A DNA stretch of 26,290 bases, taken from positions 1 through 26,290 of the IMG/VR virus record IMGVR_UViG_3300037189_030513; one strand, given 5' to 3'. Both the position numbers and the translations under genes were made by a program. The notes beneath the pieces were generated by a model. That model saw only the letters and a list, made by a program, of their open reading frames with translations. It made no database searches and was not told the origin of the DNA. Positions 1-6,955 of the stretch are shown here, one piece after another. Every line of letters begins with the position of its first letter. Positions within the stretch are counted from its first letter, which is position 1. The DNA is from a virus.

Positions 1-114
1 GGCAATGTACCAATCTACAAAATCTTCACAGTCTTGGTTATGTGTGGCGCTGTTACTTTTAAGTCCAAAGTGTATGTCTGTGAATAGTGCCACACGTTTA
101 AAAAGATTTGTCAT
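1..114 (-). CDS. 47: gp47-like recombination endonuclease subunit (SbcD/Mre11-type phosphoesterase), N-terminal part only
   Basis: The gene is cut by the left edge; 38 codons are visible, read leftwards from the ATG at 114-112. The translation begins MTNLFKRVALFTDIHFGLKS, and the TDIHFG stretch (Asp13, His15) is the first metal-binding motif of calcineurin-like phosphoesterases, as in SbcD/Mre11. The following N..DC..F..W pattern fits the start of T4-type gp47. In T4, gp47 pairs with the ATPase gp46 to process DNA ends for recombination-dependent replication and host DNA breakdown. The start codon overlaps the gp55 stop in an ATGA, so the two genes are probably translationally coupled on one leftward transcript. 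gp46 would be expected next, outside the window. The motif is clear, but only the first tenth or so of the protein can be seen. Confidence 0.85.
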   Translation of the reverse strand, partial: MTNLFKRVALFTDIHFGLKSNSATHNQDCEDFVDWYIA

Positions 115-932
115 TCTTCCTCGCGTTCAAATCTACGTAATCCAGCTGAATATTCAGCGTTACTAGTTCTAGTATAGCTGGGGGCCATGTCGTTCATTTC
201 TAAAATATCGTCTCGAATATTTTGATTCTTCTTCTCAATATTAATAATGCGTACAAAACTGTTGGTCACTGCGGCAGTAAAGTATGCAAAGGGATTATTG
301 CTTTTTGACTCGTTAAATTGCAAGCCTATTTGGGTTAATTGCAGTATAGCCTGTGCTCGCATTTCATCGTTATAGGTATATCCTCGAACATTGCCACGGG
401 TAGCATAACGTTCACAAAGTTTGATATACATACGAGCAAGGTTGTTTGTGATCTGTCCATGATCCTTGCTGAACTTGCCCTTGTCTAATGGTCCCTTCCA
501 ATGACTTTTCCCCACACAGATCAATTCATCATTTTCGTCAAATTTCCAATGTTGAAAAGGAGGAAAATTTACTTTATCTCTTCCGTCAGCTTCAGTTTTT
601 TGACTTTTCTTACGTGTCTTGTTCATAGGGATATGATCATAAGTCATGATCCTAAATATTAGATCAACCTTTGCCATTTTTTTATAGTCTATTTCGCAGT
701 CAGCCATTTTGATTTTTTCGCCTGCTGCTTTTTTCTTTGCATAATTTTCGTCACCAATTCGTTTAGCACGATTTCGTTTGGCTTCGGCCACAGTTCTAAT
801 ATTGATTTTTTCAATACTGGGCAATATGATATCATATTCATGATATTCTGGTTTGATGAAGATAGAGTAGGAATTTTTACTTTTATGAATTTCCTCTAGG
901 AGATCTCGATTATTAAGATAGTTTATAGTCAT
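111..932 (-). CDS. 55: gp55-like sigma factor for late transcription
   Basis: This 273-residue protein resembles T4 gp55, the small sigma factor that directs host RNA polymerase to TATAAATA late promoters, where the sliding clamp activates it. The N-terminus (YLNNRDLLEEI) parallels T4 YVNNKELLQAI. The core at about 184-240 (GYTYNDEMRAQAI, then NPFAYFTAAVTNSFVRIINIEKK) parallels the T4 stretch ending [23 protein letters not shown], which is the conserved sigma region 2 part. It is longer than T4 gp55 (185 residues) because of about 100 extra, basic residues at 25-150, containing MTYDHIP and FPPFQHW; from memory this extension is usual in marine T4-like phages. The acidic C-terminus (LRRFEREEE) may serve as the clamp contact, as the T4 C-terminus does, but that is inference. 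A strong sigma70-type promoter lies directly upstream, so the gene is probably made before the late genes. The ribosome-binding site is weak (GGACT, about 7 bases before ATG). Confidence 0.9.
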   Translation of the reverse strand: MTINYLNNRDLLEEIHKSKNSYSIFIKPEYHEYDIILPSIEKINIRTVAEAKRNRAKRIGDENYAKKKAAGEKIKMADCEIDYKKMAKVDLIFRIMTYDHIPMNKTRKKSQKTEADGRDKVNFPPFQHWKFDENDELICVGKSHWKGPLDKGKFSKDHGQITNNLARMYIKLCERYATRGNVRGYTYNDEMRAQAILQLTQIGLQFNESKSNNPFAYFTAAVTNSFVRIINIEKKNQNIRDDILEMNDMAPSYTRTSNAEYSAGLRRFEREEE

Positions 933-953
933 TGTGAGTCCAAAGTTGATAAC

Positions 954-982
954 ATTATAATATACACACTTTTAAAAGTCAA
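954..982 (-). promoter_or_regulatory. sigma70-type promoter for gp55-gp47
   Basis: On the minus strand, TTGACT (982-977, five of six consensus bases) is followed after exactly 17 bases by TATAAT (959-954, perfect). The -10 box ends 21 bases before the gp55 ATG at 932, which leaves a short leader. This is a near-ideal host housekeeping promoter, fitting early or middle expression of the late sigma factor. Its -35 box touches the rightward late element at 982. Confidence 0.8.
968..979. repeat. 12-bp perfect palindrome in the divergent promoter region
   Basis: ACTTTTAAAAGT is a perfect palindrome lying between the -35 and -10 boxes of the leftward promoter and overlapping the -35 by three bases. 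It also ends only two bases before the rightward late element. The position suits a repressor site, but in AT-rich DNA a palindrome of this kind can arise by chance. No second copy was noticed elsewhere. Confidence 0.4.
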
Positions 983-989
983 ATAAATA
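982..989 (+). promoter_or_regulatory. T4-type late promoter element (AATAAATA), first structural operon
   Basis: AATAAATA matches the T4 late consensus TATAAATA at seven of eight bases. It begins 27 bases before the ATG at 1009, the same spacing as the other two late elements here (26 and 27). The same strand then carries AAGGAG before the ATG. It should be read by polymerase carrying gp55, encoded just to the left. Confidence 0.75.
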
Positions 990-995
990 TTTGCC

Positions 996-1001
996 AAGGA
1001 G
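996..1001 (+). promoter_or_regulatory. Ribosome-binding site that fixes the start at 1009
   Basis: AAGGAG stands seven bases before ATG 1009. The reading frame is open upstream and also has a TTG at 991, but that codon lies before this site and almost on the late element, so the ATG is the better start. Confidence 0.8.
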
Positions 1002-1008
1002 TGTGAAT

Positions 1009-2049
1009 ATGCCTACTTTTTTTAACAGTATAAAATCAGCGGTGAGTGAGTCATCAAGTACTTTGGGAGCAATAGCAAGCGGACTTAATACTGTTAGTAA
1101 ATTGAGTTCTATTGCTAATAATTTATCAGATCCGGGCAGAGTACTGAGCGCCATTCGATCTTTCAATTTACCTGACGGTGGGGAATCTACGAATACCAGT
1201 AATATTGTTTCGGCCAATTGGCAAGGTGATATCGAAAATGATTGGAGAGCAACATTAAAAATACTTGATGCTTCATTTTTTGACAATTCTAAAATTCTTG
1301 AACCAATTAAAAATGCAGGTGGCTTGATATTTCCCTACACTCCCACCATTAGTATAGGTAGTTCAGTTAGTTATTCTGATCAAAATATGACGCATTCAAA
1401 TTATCAGTTTACTGCTTATCAGTCCAGTCGAACAAATGAAATTCAAGTAATAGGGGATTTCCCTGTGGAGGATTCGGATCAAGGAGCATATTGGCTGGCT
1501 GTTTTGCATTTTTTAAGAAGTGTAACTAAAATGTATACAGGAAATGTTGGGGACTCAAATCCAGGTAATCCACCGCCTGTGTTAAATTTTAGTGCATATG
1601 GAGATTTTGTTTTTAAAAATATCCCAGTTGTGGTCACAAATTTTAGTGTAAGTTTGCCCAAGGAAGTTGACTATATTGCAGTAAATCCTTTAGTAACAAG
1701 TGGTATAACTGGGTCTAGTACCAGTACCAGTTATGGGAACCAGGCAAATGGGTTAGCTAGAACAGCTAATTTAATATCGGGCGGGCTCAGTGCTATTGGT
1801 CAAACCAATGCTGCTAATCTAGTAAGAGTGGGGGCAGGCATACTTGGTGCTTTTGATTCTTTTAATAGAACCACTGTTACTAATGTCACAGGGACTTCAA
1901 GTTCAGCTAATGCCGTGGGTAGCTCCCATGTTCCCACAAATAGTAGCATATCGGTAACTCTTAAGCCAATATATAGTAGAGAAAAAATTAGAAATTTCAG
2001 CCTTAATACTTTTATTAGTGGCGGATATGTTGGTCAAGGATATCTATAA
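1009..2049 (+). CDS. Baseplate tail-tube cap/initiator protein (gp48/gp54-like)
   Basis: A 346-residue structural protein, first of the rightward late operon. The middle section (about residues 95-230) has the features of T4-like tube cap/initiator proteins: FPYTPTI, then HSNYQFTAYQ, GDFPVEDSDQGAYWLAVLHF, a Gly-Asn-Pro-Pro-Pro-Val-Leu segment, and VVVTNFSVSLPKEVDYI. Such proteins join the baseplate centre to the first ring of tail tube and seed tube polymerisation. Both ends are Ser/Gly/Asn-rich and low in complexity; residues 1-60 contain weak amphipathic helices that could contact the hub. Its length fits gp48 (364 in T4) and gp54 (320), and I cannot tell which. The following gp53 ATG overlaps its stop in TAATG, indicating coupled translation. 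The family is reasonably sure, the exact T4 equivalent is not. Confidence 0.7.
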   Translation: MPTFFNSIKSAVSESSSTLGAIASGLNTVSKLSSIANNLSDPGRVLSAIRSFNLPDGGESTNTSNIVSANWQGDIENDWRATLKILDASFFDNSKILEPIKNAGGLIFPYTPTISIGSSVSYSDQNMTHSNYQFTAYQSSRTNEIQVIGDFPVEDSDQGAYWLAVLHFLRSVTKMYTGNVGDSNPGNPPPVLNFSAYGDFVFKNIPVVVTNFSVSLPKEVDYIAVNPLVTSGITGSSTSTSYGNQANGLARTANLISGGLSAIGQTNAANLVRVGAGILGAFDSFNRTTVTNVTGTSSSANAVGSSHVPTNSSISVTLKPIYSREKIRNFSLNTFISGGYVGQGYL

Positions 2050-2348
2050 TGGCTCAATATAAATCTACAAGTCCGTGGTATAATACATCGGTCAATAAAA
2101 ATTATCTTAATATATTGAATATTAGACCAGTCAGTGCTGAAGCTGATGATTTTCTTTACACTATTGAAAGTCAATATAGTTATAGACCTGATTTATTAAG
2201 TTATGACCTATATGGAACACCTGATCTTTGGTGGGTTTTTATACAGAGAAATTTAGATGTATTACAGGATCCCATATTTGATTTTATACCAGGAGTTCAA
2301 ATTTATATACCAAAAAAATCCGGTCTCATAAAAGTCTTAGGAGTTTAA
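2049..2348 (+). CDS. 53: gp53-like baseplate wedge protein (LysM-like)
   Basis: A 99-residue protein containing DDFLYTIESQYSYRPDLLSY, DLYGTPDLWWVF and DFIPGVQIYIP, the pattern of gp53 baseplate wedge proteins, which contain a LysM-like fold. In T4, gp53 completes the wedge and links wedges around the hub. It is only about half as long as T4 gp53 (196 residues) and seems to be little more than the LysM-like core with a short N-terminal tail. No frame break is visible and the sequence ends cleanly, so I read it as a compact natural form rather than a truncation. It overlaps the previous stop by one base, with AAGGA eight bases upstream of its ATG. The next gene starts one base after its stop. 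Confidence 0.88.
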   Translation: MAQYKSTSPWYNTSVNKNYLNILNIRPVSAEADDFLYTIESQYSYRPDLLSYDLYGTPDLWWVFIQRNLDVLQDPIFDFIPGVQIYIPKKSGLIKVLGV

Positions 2349-2349
2349 C

Positions 2350-4761
2350 ATGGCAATTGAATTACCTAGTTCAGCTACCAATGCAGTATCATCAACTAAT
2401 AGACTATTAAGTGGTTCAGGAGTAGTTAGTGGATTACAAAATAAAGCCGGTGAATTATTAAAGAATGTATCAAATTTATTATCCGGTGCCGGTAATGGTT
2501 TAAGAGATCTAACATCCGGGACCCCTGGCCAATTTCAGGAATTCATTGACTATTCAACTCAAGCTCAAGAACAAAACATAGTTGAAAGTATTGAAAGGGG
2601 TACTAGTATTGTACAAATAGATGCTGTACCGCCTTTTTCAAATATATTACATCGATATGCTAGCTACAATTATATTTGGACCATGTGGGTTTTGCGTCCT
2701 TATGATTTGAATTTTCCAGATGTAACTTATAGAAAGGGTGTGACCGGTGATATCATATTGAAAAGTGGCAGCGGGGATTTCGATAATAGAATACCCCTAA
2801 CTAATTATGTGAGCAAAACATCAAATCCTTCTGGTAAATTTGAATTTTACATAGATAATGTTCGAATTGGCGGCCTAATAGGCCTAGATAAAAATACAGG
2901 AAATACCAACGCTAATAGTATCAGTTTTAGAATTATAGAACCTTATAGCATGGGGCTATTTTTTCAAACATTGCAGGCAGCAGTGGCTAAAACTGGATAT
3001 AAAGCTTGGAATAATATTCCTATAATGCTTAGATTAGAATTTACAGGACATTTAGATCAATATAACTTAAACGTCAAAGTGCCTCAAGCTACCAAATATT
3101 TTCCTTTGAAAATTATGAATATAAGTATGAAGGTTAGTGGTAACGGATCTAGTTATGATTGCACTGCCATACCATGGAATGAACGTGCTTATAGTACAGC
3201 TATAAGTTCGGCCCCAAACCCTGTCGCTATAGAAGGTAAAACAGTTCAAGAAATGTTACAGAGTGGCCCAAAAAGTTTGCAATATGCTATTAATTTTGCA
3301 CAAAAAAAGAAAGCCGAGAATGCCAACATACCAGTTTCAGACCAAGTATTGATATTATTTCCATTAGACCCTAAAACTGCTGCCGACGATGCAGGCAATC
3401 AAGATACTGGTTCTCCTCCAGGAGCTAAAGTGGATCCTAGTAGTTTAAATACAGTTAATCAAAATCTTTATAGAAGATTAGGTATAAAGGGCGAGTTGAA
3501 TCCTATACAAGAAAAAAATGTCAATACAATAGGCACATCCACTATGGGGTTTGGGGATTTACAAAGAGCTAAACAATCTTTTGGTGATGAATCCGAGGTT
3601 TATGATGAAAAAGCCGGAGTATTCAAAAGGGGCAGTATTAAAATACAATCTGATCAAGGTGTGGCCGAATTCGCTCAAGGAAGTAATATTCCTAATATGA
3701 TAAATCAAGTAATCCTAGTCAGTGAATATGGAAGACAAGCTTTGGAAAATACCGATGAGTATGGATTCGTGCCTTGGTGGAGAGTAGAGAGTCAATTATA
3801 TCTTCTAGATTCCGACTCCAATCTAGCAGTGACTGGAAACTATGCTACATTGGCAGTGTATAGAGTAGTGCCAACAGCTATACATTGTAGTAGATTTTTA
3901 CCAATAGAGGATAGGCCCAAGGGTGTTGAAGAATTAAAAAAAGTAGCTCTTAAAGAGTATAATTATATCTATACTTCAAAAAATCTAGATATCATAGATT
4001 TTAATATTGAATTTAATAATGGATTTTATAAACAATTGACTGTGGATATGGGGAAAAGAAATCAAGGAGTGATTACCAAATCACAATCAGGTAGTGATGC
4101 CACCAGCGACACTAACAGCGATGGTGGAACACAACCCTCGGCAAGCACGCAAGCAACTCCGCCTACAGATGCAACTGTTTTTAACAATGACAGTATTACC
4201 GTTGGCAGTAATAAAAGTCCTGTGGGCGATGATAATCCAGGCACATTGGCAGCTAAAGCATTTAATGATGCCATTAATTCCATGGTAGATATGGTACAAT
4301 TAGATTTAAAAATCTTGGGGGATCCTTACTACTTAGGGGATAGTAATATGGGAAATTATTCAGCCCAAAAAACTAGTTTGAGAGGCATTAATGCAGATGG
4401 GGCCATTGACGGTCAAAGTACAGAAGTTTATATCAGTGTAAATTTTAGAAATCCCATAGATATTGATTATACTACAGGATTATACGAGTTTGGTCAAGGC
4501 AAAGTAGTTCCGCAATTTAGTGGGCTGTATAGAGTGGGCGAAGTTCAAAACGAATTTAATGGCGGGACATTCATACAAAGTCTTAAATTAATGAAAATGC
4601 CCAATCAAAATACTGATAAAGCCGATGCTCCTAGAAATGGAAAAACTTTGGTGGATACTGTTAAAAATACCCCTGTTCCTTCACCAGAAGACGCTAATTC
4701 AGAGGCGCCGGAATCAGATGGGGAAACAACAGGTTATGAAAATGTCGAGGGAGGTCCATAA
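2350..4761 (+). CDS. Large baseplate hub-like virion structural protein (possible gp27 counterpart)
   Basis: An 803-residue protein directly upstream of gp5, where a spike-holding hub protein is expected. Visible parts are a Ser/Gly-rich amphipathic N-terminus (1-60); a beta-rich first domain (about 85-290) with FEFYIDNVRIGGLIG, FRIIEPYSMGLFFQTLQ and IPIMLRLEFTGHLD; a middle domain to about 570; a disordered Ser/Thr/Gln/Asp/Pro linker (about 575-640); and a C-terminal beta domain (about 650-755) with LKILGDPYYLGDS, VNFRNPIDIDY and QFSGLYRVGEVQNEF, followed by an acidic tail. Similar proteins occur in marine T4-like phages as 'virion structural protein'. The gp27 role is inferred from position and from the domain-linker-domain pattern resembling hub proteins; T4 gp27 is only 391 residues and no direct similarity is claimed. 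TAGGAG lies six bases before its ATG. Confidence 0.6.
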   Translation: MAIELPSSATNAVSSTNRLLSGSGVVSGLQNKAGELLKNVSNLLSGAGNGLRDLTSGTPGQFQEFIDYSTQAQEQNIVESIERGTSIVQIDAVPPFSNILHRYASYNYIWTMWVLRPYDLNFPDVTYRKGVTGDIILKSGSGDFDNRIPLTNYVSKTSNPSGKFEFYIDNVRIGGLIGLDKNTGNTNANSISFRIIEPYSMGLFFQTLQAAVAKTGYKAWNNIPIMLRLEFTGHLDQYNLNVKVPQATKYFPLKIMNISMKVSGNGSSYDCTAIPWNERAYSTAISSAPNPVAIEGKTVQEMLQSGPKSLQYAINFAQKKKAENANIPVSDQVLILFPLDPKTAADDAGNQDTGSPPGAKVDPSSLNTVNQNLYRRLGIKGELNPIQEKNVNTIGTSTMGFGDLQRAKQSFGDESEVYDEKAGVFKRGSIKIQSDQGVAEFAQGSNIPNMINQVILVSEYGRQALENTDEYGFVPWWRVESQLYLLDSDSNLAVTGNYATLAVYRVVPTAIHCSRFLPIEDRPKGVEELKKVALKEYNYIYTSKNLDIIDFNIEFNNGFYKQLTVDMGKRNQGVITKSQSGSDATSDTNSDGGTQPSASTQATPPTDATVFNNDSITVGSNKSPVGDDNPGTLAAKAFNDAINSMVDMVQLDLKILGDPYYLGDSNMGNYSAQKTSLRGINADGAIDGQSTEVYISVNFRNPIDIDYTTGLYEFGQGKVVPQFSGLYRVGEVQNEFNGGTFIQSLKLMKMPNQNTDKADAPRNGKTLVDTVKNTPVPSPEDANSEAPESDGETTGYENVEGGP

Positions 4762-4763
4762 TA

Positions 4764-6461
4764 ATGGCAGAGGAAAATAGAGCCCCTATAAGCAAACAAC
4801 CAGAAATCAACACAGCAGTCCTATTGGCCAAAGTGGTCAGTCATTTAGACCCGACATATATGGGCGGATTAGAAGTGGAATTATTAGGGGAAGTAGGAAG
4901 CGACCCTAGAGCTGCCAGTCAATTGAGAAAAGTACAATATTTGAGTCCCTTTATGGGGTCTACTGCCTTAGAGTTTTCGAGCAAAGAAGACGACTATGGC
5001 AATGCTCAAAAAAGTTATGGAATGTGGATGGTACCTCCAGATGTGGGCACCACAGTTATGGTTGTTTTTGTTCAAGGGGATCCTAAAAGAGGGTTTTGGA
5101 TTGGGTGTGTACAAGACAATTTTATAAATTTTATGACACCAGGGTATGCTGCTACAACTTTTACCAATGACGAAAATGTAGAAGGGGACAAAAAGGGAAG
5201 ATTAGGAAGAATTCCAGTAGCAGAATATAATAAGATAGCCCAAGACCAAATAGGTGATGACACAACATTAATTAAAAAATCTCGTCATCCTTTTACTGAC
5301 ATATTAGAAAAGCAAGGTCTATTATTGGATGATATTAGAGGCATTACTAGCAGTAGTGCTAGAAGGGAATGGCCCAGTGCAGTTTTTGGTATCAGTACTC
5401 CTGGACCTATAGATAAACAGTCTGGTGCACCAAAAGGAAAATTAGGTAAAAAAGAAACTGAAACTACTGCATTTGTCAGTAGATTAGGGGGATCGAGTTT
5501 TGTCATGGATGACGGGGATGATAAATTTCTTAGAAAAACAAAAGCCAGTGATGGCCCCCCTGAATATGCCAGTATAGAAGAGGGCGAGGACGGCGAAGTC
5601 GCTATTCCACATAACGAATTGATAAGATTAAGGACTAGAACTGGCCATCAAATATTATTACATAACAGTGAAGATTTAATTTATATTGGCAATGCAAGAG
5701 GCACCAGTTGGATAGAATTATCCAGTGACGGAAAAATTGACATCTATGCTGAAGACAGTATTAGTGTTCATACCAAACAGGATTTTAATTTTTACGCCGA
5801 CAGGGATATGAACATTGAAGTGGGGCGCAATTTTAATCTTAAAGTGGCAGAACGTCATCAAACAGAAATTGGCAAAGATAAGATATTAATGGTTACTGAA
5901 AATACTTTTACTAAAATAGACGGAAATTATGATGCCACAGTGGCTGGGAACAACACTATTAAAGTTGAAGGAGATTGGAATTTAAATATAGACGGTGTTT
6001 GTCAAACATCCAGTGAAGGCGAGATGACAATGAAAACAGCCGGTGATTGTAAAATAACGCCAGGGGGAAGTCATCATGTTAACGCTGGCGGTAGTAACAA
6101 TTTAACAGCGGGGGGATCAACTAATATTCTCAGCGGCGGCAGTCATATAGAATCGGCCAGCGCTATTCATATGAATGGTCCAGGAGCAGGATCAGCAGCC
6201 AAGGCTTCAGATGCAGAAGTTGCAAAAATTCCAGAACCTTTAAAAACATTTGCAAATCCAGATGAAAAAGAAGCCCCCACAAAAAGTATTATGCTGCGTA
6301 TACCAAGTCATGAACCTTGGCCTCATCACGAAAATCTAGACCCAGCCAGTTTCAAACCTGATAAAACAGATAGAGAATCAGGAAGTGATATCCCTGTTCC
6401 TGAATCTTGGAAATCATATTCCACAGCAATTGATACATTTGCTAAGAGCAAAAAGGATTAA
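4764..6461 (+). CDS. 5: gp5-like baseplate central spike protein, without a recognisable lysozyme domain
   Basis: A 565-residue protein with the gp5/VgrG plan. Residues about 15-125 form the OB-fold, with VLLAKVVSHLDPTYMGGLEV, YGMWMVPPDVGTTVMVVF and RGFWIGCVQD. Residues about 290-460 form the spike, with LIRLRTRTGHQILLHN leading into short strand repeats rich in Gly, Asn, Thr and Val, ending in three GGS-type turns, the expected beta-helix needle. In T4 the region between carries a lysozyme domain that cuts peptidoglycan; here about 130-285 is charged and Gly/Ser-rich, and I see no lysozyme motif. The C-terminus (about 490-565) adds a Pro-rich piece with SHEPWPHHENLDPASFKP, which from memory is typical of marine T4-like gp5. 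The ATG follows GAGGGAGG by nine bases and the previous stop by two. Confidence 0.87.
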   Translation: MAEENRAPISKQPEINTAVLLAKVVSHLDPTYMGGLEVELLGEVGSDPRAASQLRKVQYLSPFMGSTALEFSSKEDDYGNAQKSYGMWMVPPDVGTTVMVVFVQGDPKRGFWIGCVQDNFINFMTPGYAATTFTNDENVEGDKKGRLGRIPVAEYNKIAQDQIGDDTTLIKKSRHPFTDILEKQGLLLDDIRGITSSSARREWPSAVFGISTPGPIDKQSGAPKGKLGKKETETTAFVSRLGGSSFVMDDGDDKFLRKTKASDGPPEYASIEEGEDGEVAIPHNELIRLRTRTGHQILLHNSEDLIYIGNARGTSWIELSSDGKIDIYAEDSISVHTKQDFNFYADRDMNIEVGRNFNLKVAERHQTEIGKDKILMVTENTFTKIDGNYDATVAGNNTIKVEGDWNLNIDGVCQTSSEGEMTMKTAGDCKITPGGSHHVNAGGSNNLTAGGSTNILSGGSHIESASAIHMNGPGAGSAAKASDAEVAKIPEPLKTFANPDEKEAPTKSIMLRIPSHEPWPHHENLDPASFKPDKTDRESGSDIPVPESWKSYSTAIDTFAKSKKD

Positions 6462-6468
6462 ATATTTC

Positions 6469-6909
6469 ATGGCTATTCAAAAATTATATGACAAACTCGT
6501 CATTAAAGGCAATAATCCTAAAGCACAGCCTCCATTACCGAGAACATATAGAGGCTTTAGTACTATAAGTACTGATAGTGAATCCTATAGTTTATATGAT
6601 TTAGATTTGATCAAACAGGATATACTTAATCATTTTCATGTTAGACAAGGTGAAAGATTAATGAACCCAGGATTCGGTACCATAATTTGGGATGTGATTT
6701 TTGAGCCTCTAACTGAAAATTTGAAAAATTTAATAATAAAAAATGTCGAAAGTATTGTTAATTATGATCCTAGAGTCAAAGTCAATAATATATCAGTTAC
6801 TGCTTATGAAAGTGGAATTCAAATCGAATGCGATTTAATTTATCTTCCTTATAATATTTCGGACTCCATGCGTTTTAAATTTGATCAAAATAATGGATTA
6901 ATAGGATAA
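6469..6909 (+). CDS. 25: gp25-like baseplate wedge protein (GPW/gp25 family)
   Basis: A 146-residue protein of the GPW/gp25 family, a small wedge component that docks with gp6 and gp53 and helps trigger sheath assembly and contraction. The signature is LDLIKQDILNHFHVRQGERL, then NPGFGTIIWDVIFEPLTENL, and an Asp-Pro-Arg (YDPRVKVNNI) before the last strands. The length is close to T4 gp25 (132). The frame stays open upstream to an ATG at 6385, but that would run 77 bases into gp5; ATG 6469 is preferred because it follows AGGA (6454-6457), lies seven bases after the gp5 stop, and begins MAIQKLYDKL, a plausible gp25 N-terminus. It is the last gene of its block, and a late promoter element follows. 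Confidence 0.93.
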   Translation: MAIQKLYDKLVIKGNNPKAQPPLPRTYRGFSTISTDSESYSLYDLDLIKQDILNHFHVRQGERLMNPGFGTIIWDVIFEPLTENLKNLIIKNVESIVNYDPRVKVNNISVTAYESGIQIECDLIYLPYNISDSMRFKFDQNNGLIG

Positions 6910-6929
6910 ACTAGCATATTATTCTGTAC

Positions 6930-6937
6930 TATAAATA
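6930..6937 (+). promoter_or_regulatory. T4-type late promoter element (TATAAATA), gp6 operon
   Basis: A perfect TATAAATA lies in the 46-bp gap between gp25 and gp6, starting 26 bases before the gp6 ATG. AAGGA at 6945-6949 is six bases before that ATG. This is the consensus form of the element used by gp55-carrying polymerase and probably drives gp6 and the giant gene. Confidence 0.85.
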
Positions 6938-6955
6938 CCAAAACAAGGATTAAAA

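Noticed and set aside
972-1286. A 104-residue minus-strand frame covering the divergent promoter region and the start of the tube cap/initiator gene
   Set aside because: It is antisense to a well-supported gene, would run across the promoter elements, and its translation resembles no family.
6458-6464. ATTAAATA-like sequence just before gp25 as a fourth late promoter
   Set aside because: It lies only a few bases before the ATG, overlaps the gp5 stop, and lacks the 26-27 base spacing of the other three.
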